Of a stretch of DNA of 64,000 nucleotides, positions 23,034 to 33,257 are shown piece by piece. The first letter of the stretch is position 1. The number at the start of each line of letters is the position of its first letter. The stretch is taken from positions 434,001-498,000 of the forward strand of contig NADL03000677.1 in the NCBI GenBank assembly GCA_002205965.3. Reading direction: 5' to 3'. Both the position numbers and the translations under genes were made by a program. The notes beneath the pieces are model-generated. The model was not told the origin of the DNA. It saw nothing but the letters and a program-made list of their open reading frames with translations, and ran no database searches. This DNA comes from Kappaphycus alvarezii (Eukaryota > Rhodophyta > Florideophyceae > Gigartinales > Solieriaceae).

Positions 23034-23640
23034 GCTGACCAAACTTCAGCAAAGATTCCAACAACAGTCTACCGATAAGTTACTGAGCCTTCTCAAAAGA
23101 GCTTGGCCAAAAGATTGTGATGCCAGTGCGAAAAAATTGCTAGAGAAGATTTCTCGACATTGCGACACATTTCAGCGCCTTGGTCCTACTCCTGTTCATT
23201 TCAAGTTATCCATGCAAGATACAGGTGAGCTAGTGTTCGTGGAAGAACTTTCTCTCGATTTGATGTTTCTCAACAATCATCTAGTTCTTCATGTCATCGA
23301 CACGGAAGCTCATTTCTCTAGCGGCGTTTTCTTATAACATAACTTAGGATACAATCAGGGTGTTGAAGTAATCTGGCAGGGATTTCTAGAGGCTTTTTTC
23401 TTAAAATATAATGGCTATCCCAATCAGATTCGTACCAATGCCGGATCAGACTTTACCTCTCCCCGATGGAAGGATATCTTGAATGGATGTGGTATCAAGC
23501 TTAGAATTTCTGGTTTTGAAGCTCATAACTCTCTCGGTATAGGGGAAAGACTTCATGCTCCGCTACGTCATATCTATCTAAAGGTACATTGGACATACCC
23601 CCATCTCAAAAAAGGGCTTTACTCGAGATTGCTAATAAAG
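22999..23640 (+). pseudogene. Integrase region of element A
   Basis: The frame at 22999-23337 holds the position of the HHCC zinc domain, but the histidines read Gln (LQQRFQQQSTDKL) and CxxC reads CDTF. The core keeps the first Asp (LSLDLMFLNN), has Asn where the second Asp is expected (IRTNAGSDF, about 23430) and keeps a Glu in GIGERLHAPLRH (about 23540). Element B has LTDQGSQFG and GLGERYHEPLR at the same two places. Integrase would insert the cDNA; with zinc ligands and one catalytic acid gone this copy cannot. Confidence 0.7.
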
Positions 23641-24074
23641 CACTGAATGACATCATCGGAGAAAATTGTTTAGTCCCTTCATTTCTGGTATTCGGAATAC
23701 AACCTAGATTCCTAATTCTAAGCTCTAGGCTACCAATTCAAAGTGAACGCATGAAAAATTGCAGATTCCATGACGGAAATGAATAATGTCGTTGCAGAAA
23801 GATTTATCGCAACTTCATTAAGTAGCACAGTCCCTTGTGCAACAGAAAGAGTAACTACCCTGGTGACTAAGTCCTCATCTTCAGTGAGAAAGAGATGGAA
23901 AGGATATTTCCTTACAAAATTATCGATTTTCATGACAATTTAGTTCATGCTCAGAGAATAAATTCGCCAATCCAACGTTTCAATACCCAACGAGCGAATT
24001 CTTACTGTCGTGAACTAGGGGAATAAATTATGGACCCTTCGGAATTCTGCCTCCCCTCTTAATTCTATCAAACT

Positions 24075-25196
24075 ATGTCGAAACCATTCTGTTCCAGAAG
24101 CAGCCCCCCTTGTCCTTTCTTCTCTACTCATCTCACAGAAACTATTCATCCCAAAGATCCCCGCGCAGCTGAATTTGGTCCAGCTAAGCGAAAACAAATC
24201 ATGGGGATTATTGAGCGTGGCAAATGGAAAGTAGTGTGCAAGGGTGAAGTTCCAGATAACTCCAAAGTTCTAGACGCAAGATTTTTACTTCCCATCAAGA
24301 ACTCCGGCACTGATCGCGAAGTATGGAAAGCTAGATTCGTTTTCGAAGGACATGGGGATAAAATGAAATAATTTCTTGTTCATGACACCAGCACTGCTCA
24401 CCAACATTCAATTCTCATACTGGTTGGACTTCCATCAAATTTTAGCTTTAAACTTTTCTCAACGGATGTTACACAGGCATATCTCCAAAGTGCTGGGAAA
24501 CTCCTCAAAAAAAATAATGTGAATCCTACCAAGGAGTTCAATCTTGGCCCTGATGCAATGCTAAAGCTTCTAAAGCCTCTTCGTGGACTCCTTGATAGCG
24601 GTGATTACTGGGGAGGAAAAATTTACGAGCATCTTCGATCTGATCTTGGAATGGAATCCACAACTAATGACGTATCATTCTTCTTCAAAATGCTTGAAAA
24701 GAATCTTTCTGGCCTTGGGCTGACCTACGTAGACGATTTGCTACAAGCTGGAAATTAAAACTTTGAAAAATAGTTAAGGAAAGCGGAGCATCGCTCCAAA
24801 TTCAAACGTAGAGAATTGGCAACATCCAATCCTCCGGAACACACATCGAGAGAAAACCCTTCGGCGTCGAAGTACATCAATCAAACTACATACAAAGTAT
24901 GACTTACAACAAATTTTATAACGATCTGTACCAATTATCATGTTTACCGATAGCTTGTCACTTTTTGACGTTATTTCAAGGGCTACTACGACTGCTGAGA
25001 AGCGTCTTATGATAGATATTTCAACTGCTAGGAATTCCTACAAATAGTAAGAGCTTCAAAACGTCAACTTTATTCGCTCCGAATTCAATCCCGCCGATGC
25101 ATTGATTAAGTTAAAAAGTGACTCCATCCGACATCGCATTATTAGAGAAAGTCGCATTAGTCATCCAATTGGGCAGTGGATTGGTGGAGAGATCTG
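24075..25196 (+). pseudogene. Reverse transcriptase and RNase H region of element A
   Basis: The copia-type reverse transcriptase starts with the finger region (24075-24371, VWKARFVFEGHGDKMK), then STDVTQAYLQSA (about 24458) with the first catalytic Asp, LKPLRGLLDSGDYW, and TYVDDLLQ (about 24723) with the Asp pair. After a gap with stops and probably a deletion, RNase H signatures follow: FTDSLSLFDVISRATTTAEK from 24943 and NPADALIK at 25087, ending near 25196. Catalytic Asp residues of the polymerase are kept, but stops at about 24370, 24757 and 25047 break the frame. Confidence 0.75.
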
Positions 25197-25215
25197 AATT
25201 CGTTTTCACTCAAAC

Positions 25216-25233
25216 GAGCAGAAAAGATGGGAA
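25216..25233 (+). promoter_or_regulatory. Polypurine tract of element A
   Basis: The purine-rich AGCAGAAAAGATGGGAA stands directly before the 3' LTR start. In LTR elements this tract primes plus-strand DNA synthesis. Its position confirms both the strand of the element and the inner edge of the 3' LTR. Confidence 0.65.
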
Positions 25234-25623
25234 TTTTAGAATTCGAAATAGGTTTCATCAACAGACAATTTCAACCTGCAGTAATTCCAATTTATTACGT
25301 ACGCATAGTGCTGACAAAGAACTCTGCGGTAGCTGATTCGAATTGATAGATTTTAGATTGTTTTATTGTACTTTATACTGTAAGTTAGGCTATATTAGTC
25401 AGTCTACAGCCTACTCTAGACCCGCGCACATCTAGCAGGGTAATCTGCAGCATAAAATGAGTGTTGATGTTGCATCCCGCACACCATCACCACCATCAAC
25501 AAACAAAACGACAACGACAGCAAAGCTTGTGTGCCTCCCTCACCCCCCATTACTGTGCTCGGTATAGCACGAACCAATTGGCAGAGATTCGGCTCTCGCC
25601 CCCGCTCATCAACGGGGCGAAAC
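25234..25623 (+). repeat. 3' LTR of element A, left part
   Basis: Aligns with 19124-19513 or so. It begins TTTTAGAATT, so the terminal TG has mutated. It is cut after GAAAC at 25623 by element B. The missing tail CACA is found at 31215-31218, after one copy of the target duplication of element B. Confidence 0.85.
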
Positions 25624-25915
25624 TGTCCTGTTACCCTCTTCTACTTGCTGTGATTATAACACTGTACAATCAGTCTTAGTTGTCAACGGCAAACGGGATA
25701 GAGTAACTGAGTAAATTTTATTAGGGAGAAGAGCTGACGCTGTGGCGCGAGCGGAGCTACGGATTCTTCGGAACCAGACGTAGCGGTACTTCTCGATGAT
25801 CAATCTCACCTTTTGACGGCAAGTTGTGCGGCAGCTCGTAGATATTTGACCTGCAAAGGTGTGCCACACTTCCTCAAAACGTAGTGTGGACTTGGGAGCT
25901 ACAGTGTAATTGACA
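25624..25915 (-). repeat. 3' LTR of element B
   Basis: 292 bp, on + starting TGTCCTGTTACCC and ending AATTGACA, with a perfect TGTC...GACA terminal inverted repeat. It matches the other LTR with about 12 differences, most of them in the first 41 bases. An open frame of about 80 codons inside both LTRs looks like a by-product of the conservation. Confidence 0.9.
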
Positions 25916-25931
25916 CTCCCCCAATCCCAAG
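25916..25931 (-). promoter_or_regulatory. Polypurine tract of element B
   Basis: Read on the minus strand, TTGGGATTGGGGGAG stands directly before the LTR start TGTCAATT. This is the expected place for the plus-strand primer tract and supports the minus orientation of element B. Confidence 0.55.
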
Positions 25932-26487
25932 GCACACGCTTTGCATGTCGCATACAGTACAAGGACCAGATCAGAACTTGTGCTCGGCACCCTCCCCCTC
26001 TTCCGCTTGCGACCGGCGGCTTATCTTCCGGGGGATGCTAGTCTGGTCGTGCTAACTTTTCCTTGTTTTCATTGCTTTTCTAATTGTTCAAATGGTGCGA
26101 ACGATGAACGGGCGCAGCGTGCAGCCTGCCAGAACTGTGGCAGGACCACGGCGCGTCGAACCGGATCCAAATACCGAACGCTCTTGTAAAAAGTCGAGGT
26201 TTTCAGCGCTTACAAACGAAGTCGCAGAAGCGCAAACTGAGACGCATGCGCTGCCACTTACAGTCACAGGGCCACAAACTGGCACTACTGTGTCGCCCAC
26301 GACTGTTGCAATACCTGATCAGTCTCATGAAATCCATGCACACGACACCGTAGGCTCGGCAGCAGACGGGGTTACGACAGCGCAAGCCGGTAATGAGGAC
26401 CAAACAAGTGATGAAACAGTGCTTGCCATTGACCGGAAATGCTTGAAAGTTGCATCTACCGGTAAACACTCAAGCTTCCTGGGGTAA
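25932..26487 (+). other. Opposite-strand segment with a 131-codon ORF in place of RNase H
   Basis: Between the 3' LTR of element B and the point where its reverse transcriptase loses family similarity (about 26427) no copia RNase H can be read on the minus strand. Instead the + strand has a pyrimidine-rich leader and an open frame 26092-26487 (start ATGGTGCGAACG). The product is Thr/Ala/Glu-rich and low complexity, with no fold I recognise, and would run about 20 codons into the antisense of the reverse transcriptase. It resembles the disordered N-terminus of a gag or a host protein. A captured or inverted segment is the simplest reading, but I cannot tell the source. Confidence 0.45.
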
Positions 26488-27312
26488 TCATTCTGGTCCA
26501 AAATGAAATCACCGTTCTCGTCTTCACTGAGAACAAATCCTGTGAACTCAGTGGGGAGTTGAATTTCATCTGCCATTTCGAAGCGCTCGTTAGTTTGCTT
26601 CGAAAATTTCTTAAATTCATCGTCCTCACAACGTAGCAAATCATCAACGTAATTACCACTCAGTCCCTTTACGACGCCATTTTTAAGGAAATAGTACAAT
26701 TCCGGGTCGGTCCTCAATGGTGTCATACGAAGATCCTGACGGTAGTGCTTATCCAAAGTTTCATGCCATAAATCACCGGCATCGCACAGGCCATAAAGAG
26801 GGCGGAGGAGCTGAAGAAATTGCTCTGGGTCAAGCTCGAATTCCGGAACGGTCTTCTCGATAAACACCTGTCGAGCCAGTGGTTCTGCGGACTGCAAGTA
26901 GGCTTGTGTAATGTCGGCTTTCCAAACGTCCCAACCGAAAACTGCCGCTAGGGCAAGTAGCAATCGGACGGATTTTGGCTGGAGGGTTGCTGATGAGTGC
27001 ACCATGAAGTCCTTCAGTTTGTCTCTGTGCCCCCGATGACATATCGCGCTCTATACTTTATCTTTCCATCAATAGTTGACTTGATGGTCAACACAAGCGT
27101 CCGGGCAGAACGTTACCATCTGAGGGAATGTCTTCCTTGAGTATCACCTTAGATGTCCCTCGTTCCATGAGGCCGCGAATTTCCTTCCGTTTGGCTTCTC
27201 GCATTTCCGGGCTATTCGCCCTTCCCTCAAATTCTTTTATATCCTCAGTTGCCATTACTTCCATCTCGTCCGGAGATCGAAACTGAGCTAATCCATCATC
27301 CAGATCAACCAT
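26428..27312 (-). pseudogene. Reverse transcriptase of element B
   Basis: The copia-type polymerase begins in the piece 27312-27088 (EMREAKRKEIRGLMERGTSK). After two small frameshifts (about 27090 and 27020) it continues in the 27005 frame: KADITQAYLQSA (Asp at residue 31 of that frame), LLRPLYGLCDAGDLWHETL, and NYVDDLLR (Asp 121-122). Family likeness continues through FVLSEDENGDFILDQ to KHFRSM near 26427, where it stops abruptly. It would copy the element RNA into DNA. All three catalytic Asp are present; the frameshifts and the missing RNase H make it defective. Confidence 0.8.
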
Positions 27313-27339
27313 GAACGAGTGTGAAAGATCCTTTGTAGT

Positions 27340-28470
27340 TTAGTACGGCTTAACCTGAGCAACATTGAATGGTCGGGCTAGACTATGAGGTTGATCGCGA
27401 ACGAAAACCAATTTGCGTTCATAGTCAAGGCCTTCTACCTCGAACGGGCCCAGCCATTTGCCGATACGGTTGTTGACCTGCCTTTCGCGCCACAAAAGCA
27501 CTTTGTCTCCAGGCTGGTAACTGCGGTCGCAAGATGGCGGAACCGCATGACGGAGAGCGCGCCGTAGTTTCAAGCCAGCTAGCTGTCTTTCCATCTCCTT
27601 TCGAGCAACCTGAGCAATTTCTGTCCGCTTAGCGAGAGCGAGACGGCTCGGGCGCGGTTCTGAAGGAAGCGATATCTACGGGAATTCGCCAAATACTAGA
27701 GCGGATGGGACAATTCCTTCTGGTCCTAGAGTATCGTTCATTGCCTTGACGGCGCACGCAAGAGCGAGTTTCTTGTCGATATCTGGTTGTGATGCATTGA
27801 TTTTGCGGAATGTCGTTCGTAGCGGCTCGTGATATCTTTCTCCGAGCCCCAGGCTTGAATGAGCTTCTACTCCAGTTTGGCCCACAGCGACATCGGATAT
27901 TCGGGCAAGGTGAAGAAATTTTTCCCCAAACTGAGAACCTTGATCAGTAAGGATCTTATTCGGAAGTCCGGTGTAGACAGATGCCCAACATTCAATGATG
28001 GTTGTCCAAATATCCTCAATAGTCACGGTTGGCAAAAACCTTGCAGCAGTAAACCTTGTTCCCTCATCTACGATATGAAGCACTGGCTCATTATCGATAT
28101 ACATAATGTCGATTATAACGCATTGGTTGAATTTGACGTTCTCGGCCCCCAACGAAACTCGGAACCTTATCGGGGCGTGCTGAATCCTCTGGCAAGGGTC
28201 ACAGCGTTTTGATATATCCTGTAGCGTCTTCAATTTCTCAGATGTTGCTTCTTCTGGGCGCTACTTCTTGATCAAATCTTATAGCTTTTTCGCAGTAGGA
28301 TGGAAGAACTGCCGGTGCAGTTTCAACAGCTGTGTTTGCGTGAACCACATGTCATTGGATAATCGAATGGGAACGTAAAGATGGGAGCTGCTGGATCTAA
28401 TCATTGGAATGGACCATTCATCAAGGTACAAGGTGTTCCCCTTATCGGTGACGTGCGGGATCCTCTTCAC
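27340..28470 (-). pseudogene. Integrase of element B
   Basis: Zinc-domain motifs LHRQFFHPTAKKL (28310-28280) and CDPCQRI (about 28195) give an HHCC set, separated by a stop near 28279. The catalytic core in 28233-27676 shows an Asp in IIDIMYIDNEP, an Asp in ILTDQGSQFG and a Glu in GLGERYHEPLR, a full DDE set. The C-terminal piece 27594-27340 reads YQPGDKVLLWRERQ and GKWLGPFEV, the small SH3-like domain. Its role is insertion of the cDNA. Only two stops (28279 region, 27676) keep this from being one open frame. Confidence 0.8.
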
Positions 28471-28488
28471 CAGCCTATTCGAAACAGT

Positions 28489-28824
28489 TCACGGCGTAAC
28501 AGACTCTTTGTCCATAGCATCCAATCCAAGTAAGGCCGGAATGGATGCTTCGACAATGTCGAAAGTTACCGTAATCCTCGGGACTCCAAGGGGAGCATCG
28601 ATGGGGAGAACGACCTTTCCCAGTGACGTATAGGTAGCATCAGCAAAACGGAATCGGTTTCGAGAGGTTAGAATACGTTTTCGGTGGATACCAAGAATTT
28701 TGCATATCCTGTTAAGCTCCTTGCGACCAACTACGGAAGATGGTGCTCCGGTGTCGCAGAGCATACCCAGTGGTCTTCCGTCGTTCGTTTCAGTCTTCAA
28801 ATGTTGAAAATACACGTCATTCAT
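28489..28824 (-). pseudogene. Protease of element B
   Basis: LCDTGAPSSVVG at about 28740 is an intact DTGA-type aspartic protease site, followed by the predicted beta strands VTFDIVEASIPALLGLDAMD, where LGLD is the usual second-half landmark. It would process the polyprotein. The frame differs from gag upstream (gag stop at 28908) and is shared with the integrase, which follows closely. Confidence 0.75.
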
Positions 28825-28907
28825 TCGTACATCTGTGAACTTATTTCCTTTCGGGCTGTAGGTCTGGTTCTTTCGGCGATGTGGGCGCGCAAAATTAACT
28901 GAAAGTC

Positions 28908-30794
28908 TTATTGTATGACCCCGCCGCCTGGACGAAAATCCTTCGCAGAGGTGCTTATGTATGTCGCCGTAGGAGACATTGTAGATGAAAGCTGCGAGAG
29001 GTAGATGGACTGGTCTGCTGACTCGATTGCATCCTGATCTTTTCTTGTGCCGGCGTCTGCGAAATGCGAATCGAATTCATCTAATTCATTGTGCTGCTCG
29101 GCACTTTCATCCATATCGGAACCAATGCCCTCACTTGCATCACTTCTTTCTTGGTCCTTGATTATGTCGGCAAGAGTTTGCGCGGAGGAGTCACCCTTTT
29201 CGAGACGATGACGAGTGTGGGCAGCTAGGTCTTTCTTTGTACAGCGATGCTGCGGATTACACGGGTTCCCACATTTAACACATTCGTTGCGCCTGAGGGC
29301 TTCCTTGAACGCCCGAGAAGAACGTCTGTAGTTACGAATGTCTGAACCCCTGCGCCTTGCTGAGTCACCATAGCCGCGCCTAGTATCCCGTGGGTTCCGA
29401 CTATACCTCATCATGTGGGTGCCCAGTTCATCCCCTTGTGCAACTCCAGTTTCAAAACCATGGATGCCACCTGTGAGATGCTTGAACTGGCGTATATTTT
29501 GGATAGACTCGTGTAACGTAGTTAAAAACTTGTTAAAGGAGTAGTTTTGGGATGTGATGCTTTAGATCGGAATCCTCGACCATTCCTGAAACTCGGTTAC
29601 TGCCTTGCGCAAAAAATCGATCTTATGGGAGTTTATACGAAAATCTGGAGTACACTGTGGAGTGAGTTCGTTGACATGTTCAACTAGCCTGGTGATGCCC
29701 TCAAAAACATCTTTAATATCCCTTTCATGCATAAACGACTTGAGGCGAAGCGTCTCGAGGGATTCTTTCATTTGAATCTGACATGCATCGCTCAGATACT
29801 CACCAGTCATTACCTTAACCATTTCGCCATAGTTCATTGAACTGTTGCAGTTTTCTAAGAAGAAAATCTTAGCTGCACCATCGAGGATGTGCACGAAAAA
29901 GTCGGCTTTCTGGATAGGAGAGAGCTTGTACTGGCGAGAACAGATTCCATACATCTGAAGCGTCTCATTGATATCCTGCTAAATATCCCCGGTGAACCTG
30001 CTCTCCTTGAACATCTGTTGCACATAATTGACCTTCCGAGAGCCATCCGATCCATAACAAGCGCGTCCGTTAACATCTGTCGGGCTCTGATTGGGGCTGC
30101 ACGTTCTGTTCAATGTTACGATTATCAACCGGGTCTCCAGGGGGTAGCCAGAAATGGAGTGGCTCCACTGGCAGGAGTAGTACCAAAAAAGCGACGAGTT
30201 TGACCATAAATTGCAGCGGATCCCTGAGGAGGCGCCTAAGTACCTTCGATTGGGTGTTGAATATCACGGTCACTTCTATTATTGGTATTCCGTTCTGTTC
30301 CAGCTTGCAAACGAGAACCGGAACTACGGTGCTCTTTAAATTTAGCAACAACAGCCTGTGTGAACTCCGGGGTACAGTCCAGGAGGTTTCAAAGCCACAT
30401 ATTGGTGCGAATAGATTTGTCGCTCTTGTCGGTTTTAGAGATCCTCACATTTTCTGCAAACTCAACAGGGATCTTCGAATCCATACAACTCTGTAATTCT
30501 AAACAAGACCTTGACAGGGAACAGCGGTATGGAGAAATATTCATCGGAAAAAGTGCGATGCGGTGCCAGTAGTAGGTCTGCCATGTACTCTGCAATGTTT
30601 TTGGCTTCAGGAGGACCAAATGAAGCCTCGGAATCTGATCCTGCAGGCATCTCTGGGATGGCGAAGAATTCTAACGTAGTTTTTGTGGCATTTAGCATCT
30701 TGACAGGGAGATCATCGTTGGGAGATGATGTAAAAATCATCTTCAATATCTGATCACACTTCTGCTTAAACTGATTACGAGAAAGCGGCGGCAT
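28908..30794 (-). pseudogene. Gag of element B
   Basis: Starts at 30794 (MPPLSRNQFKQKC), about 120 bases inside the 5' LTR. Pieces 30794-30462, 29954-29562 and 29414-28908 are in the same frame, with stops and shifts between them, and a divergent reading 30351-30070. The core has ADFFVHILDGAAKIFF and RLVEHVNEL. The last piece is basic (RGYGDSARRRGSDIRNYRRS), then CVKCGNPCNPQHRC, a Cys/His cluster in the place of the zinc knuckle but not the usual CX2CX4HX4C spacing, then an acidic tail. In an intact element it forms the particle. Confidence 0.75.
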
Positions 30795-30917
30795 CTTGAT
30801 AGGAGGTTATGACTGCGTCGACAACAAAATGTCTGTACTGGAAAGGCGAGTCTTCGGCGTGAGCGGTAAATTTTCGAATGAGATCGGCAATTTAGAAAGC
30901 GGGAAACGAATCTGGAT

Positions 30918-31209
30918 TGTCGTGCTACCCACTTCTAGTTGCTGCGGTTGTAAGACTGTACAATCAGTCTTAGTTGTCAACGGCAAACGGGATAGAGTAA
31001 CTGAGTAAATTTTATTAGGGAGAAGGGCTGACGCTGTGGCGCGAGCGGAGCTACGGATTCTTCGGAACCAGACGTAGCGGTACTTCTCGATGATCAATCT
31101 CACCTTTTGACGGCAAGTTGTGCGGCAGCTCGTAGATATTTGACCTGCAAAGGTGTGCCACACTTCCTCAAAACGTAGTGTGGACTTGGGCATTACAGTG
31201 TAATTGACA
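30918..31209 (-). repeat. 5' LTR of element B
   Basis: 292 bp on +, TGTCGTGCTACCC to AATTGACA. Directly inside it (30908-30917) the + strand reads GAATCTGGAT, the same motif as at element C. It is followed on the outside by TAAAC, then the last four bases of the LTR of element A. Confidence 0.9.
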
Positions 31210-31214
31210 TAAAC

Positions 31215-31223
31215 CACACATAC
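31215..31223 (+). repeat. End of the 3' LTR of element A plus its right target duplication
   Basis: CACA (31215-31218) completes the A LTR (compare CCACA at 19517-19521) and is followed by CATAC, identical to 19119-19123. The nine bases are therefore the far side of the older insertion. Confidence 0.75.
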
Positions 31224-32732
31224 CTCTGAAATTCACCTAAATTTTCTTGAGGTCACTGAGTTACATGCTCAATTTATTCTTCGAGCAGGCCTTGTTGCCG
31301 CGATAGTATTGGCTCTTTCGGGGGTCCAGGTTTCACTTATTATGGGTCTAGTACATGTAAGCATAATCATAGGAGAGTGTAAAAATAGGAGTATAAAAAT
31401 AGGATTGCAAACTGCGCTCAAAACCGGGGGGGTTCAGATTAGGTGGTGAGTAACGGAGTGGATGGCTGATGTCTTCATTCCGTCCAGAAAAATTGGGGTG
31501 ACCAGACTACTGAAAGCCGACATTAGATAAGACCAGTAGCGCGGCATGCCGTTGTGAAGGAATCGATCTCTCCCTCGAAAAATGCTTCAAGGTCTATTCT
31601 ATTCGCGGCAGATTTTGGCAGGCCTATGACGACGGAGAGTACGTATAGATGCCATCGGCCAAGAGCAGAAAATGGAATGGGGAGTACCCAGGTCCTATAG
31701 GGCCATGAGGAAATAAAGTGTAAGTTATGGTGGCAATCTACATTAAATTTTATGTGGAAGTGGACTGTCTCCAGAAATAGAAGAGGAAGCATTACAAACG
31801 TTGCACAGAGGCATCAGTCAGGATCGATGCTGACTGACTACCCCTTCTGCTAGCGGCGCGGGGGCTAAGTCGGTCAGGGCCAGCGGTACTTTAAGTTCTG
31901 GACGTTTGGAAAACGCCACGATTCACTACGAGGAAAACGGCACGAAAAAATGTTCAGAAGTTGAAGTTGTTCCTGCGCCTTGACTTTACTGGGCAGTAAG
32001 GTAAGGGACTCATCAGAAGATACGACTGCAGCGATTGATACCGCAGATGGTGCGTCAGACCGTACCCGAAGCCGTGAAGAAGCGGCGGTCAGTTTTGTGG
32101 GCAGGATGAATTCATCGGGTGCGCTCTTGGCAGTGCACTGCGCCTTGTTCTTTGACTGTCAGGCGATCAATGTGGGTACTTCATGTGTGCAGTGTTTGTA
32201 ACCAAAGACGAAAGTATTGTTGATACAGACTGCACAGTTCGAGACATTACAGAGCGGCACTATCCTGTTGTACCGGCAGCTTACAGTTGGATTGTTTCAA
32301 GAGCTGCGCCATAAAGGCATGTACTAACTTTACGATAATGTACGTTGTTATTAGCGTTGACAAGAATAGAAATGGCGGACACATTTACAGTGCATGTCTG
32401 GTGATATCAATCACTACCGTATTTTGCGAAAATTTTTACATGTCCTTCCGAGATGGTATCCTACGGCATACCGTAGCAGCACCTTCGGTACCGGGTACCC
32501 GTGAGTATTAGCTAAATTCCGTCAATTGTTTGTACAGTGCAATACAATTCGCCGCCTCTTTACGATTTACTCGCCAAAATTTCCCCGCACTTCGGACCGT
32601 ATTCTTCAGTCGCACCTTCGACACAAGCGGCAAACCGCCGCCGTGGTTCTACTCACCTAACCTTCATCTCACGTTTCCCTTACACAAGCGTTGTCAAAAA
32701 AGGGAACAATTTTCACTCTTTGCCCACCCCTC
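31224..32732. other. No assigned gene; coding-like scraps on both strands
   Basis: On + from about 31860 to 32511 several frames carry protein-like readings (SVRASGTLSSGRLENATIHY; VRDSSEDTTAAIDTADGASD at 32000; VTKDESIVDTDCTVRDITER at 32201; 32287-32511 with ISVDKNRNGGHIYSACLVIS). They look like one decayed gene cut by frameshifts. A minus frame at 31792-31523 is less convincing. I cannot name a family; given the surroundings a transposon protein is likely. Confidence 0.3.
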
Positions 32733-33188
32733 TTAAACGTCGTCAGCGAGAGGAACCACTACCTGCAACTCTTCCTTTCTTTCCGGCATCACAAACCCCT
32801 TGTCAAACTCCACAACTCCCTCTTGATCCAACTCAAGTAGCACATTATTAAACCACGATACGCAGTTGGGCTTTCGCTCCGTCTGGGGTGCAATTACTTC
32901 CGGCACTTGCTCACAGATCCTTCGCAGCGTTGCCATATCCTTCCCTGCAATCCGCCCAATTCGAAAGTCGTTACAAATTGACGAGAAAAGACACAAATCC
33001 TGCACCGCTATCCGGTCAAACTTGAAGTATATCGTTTCTCTTGTCGTCTTGTCTTCATCTTCAATGACATGGAACATCTCGCCTGACCGTCCCTCCCCGG
33101 TTTGTACGAACAACGCAACATGCTTCTCCAACTTGTTATTAGTGTCCCCTGGTCGATTGATTTCCAGTTTATATACTTGGTATCCCAT
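32733..33188 (-). CDS. Short uncharacterised fungal-type protein, paralogue 1
   Basis: 151 residues from the Met at 33188 (MGYQVYKLEI). A frame extension upstream to 33257 exists, but the start at 33188 matches the start of paralogue 2, so I prefer it. Conserved with the gene at 34961: KHVALFV (His23), MFHVI (His40), IGRIAGKDMATLR, PEVIAPQ, KPNCVSWFNN (Cys109), EGVVEFDKGF, ELQV. No signal peptide or membrane helix is evident. The pattern H-x-A-L-(FY)-V, later F-H-V-I, later C-x-x-W-F recalls the His and Cys blocks of LRAT/NlpC-P60-type permuted papain folds; this is inference. The function is unknown. It is transcribed away from paralogue 2. Confidence 0.6.
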   Translation of the reverse strand: MGYQVYKLEINRPGDTNNKLEKHVALFVQTGEGRSGEMFHVIEDEDKTTRETIYFKFDRIAVQDLCLFSSICNDFRIGRIAGKDMATLRRICEQVPEVIAPQTERKPNCVSWFNNVLLELDQEGVVEFDKGFVMPERKEELQVVVPLADDV

Positions 33189-33257
33189 GTCGATTTGGCG
33201 AGGTTGCAATATGGTGGTCGTGCGAACAAGGGGTGTCGTAACTGGGGCGGACCGCAT

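Larger units (their letters stand above)
25624..31209 (-). mobile_element. Copia element B, minus strand, nested in the 3' LTR of element A
   Basis: Two LTRs of 292 bp each flank a minus-strand internal region with gag, protease, integrase and reverse transcriptase in copia order. Flanking pentamers are GAAAC (25619-25623) and TAAAC (31210-31214), a target duplication with one mismatch. A polypurine tract borders the left LTR on the minus strand. The RNase H end is missing and replaced (see 25916-26430). Several frameshifts make it non-autonomous, but it is clearly better preserved than element A, in line with being the younger insertion. Confidence 0.85.
19124..31218 (+). mobile_element. Copia element A, interrupted near its 3' end by element B
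   Basis: Element A has a 398-bp 5' LTR, a + strand internal region with gag, protease, integrase, reverse transcriptase and RNase H in copia order, and a 3' LTR. The 3' LTR starts at 25234 and is split: 25234-25623 on the left and its last four bases CACA at 31215-31218 beyond element B. The 5-bp target duplication CATAC stands at 19119-19123 and at 31219-31223. This shows the inserted unit precisely. Element A is decayed throughout. Confidence 0.85.

Noticed and set aside
25654-25962. 102-codon minus open frame inside the LTR of element B, repeated at 30807-31217
   Set aside because: The same frame is open in both LTRs only because the LTRs are almost identical; the product has no known fold and crosses into different flanks.
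26325-27005. Reading the last 30 codons of the reverse transcriptase frame of B as a genuine RNase H
   Set aside because: The residues after KHFRSM share nothing with copia RNase H, while element A shows what it should look like.
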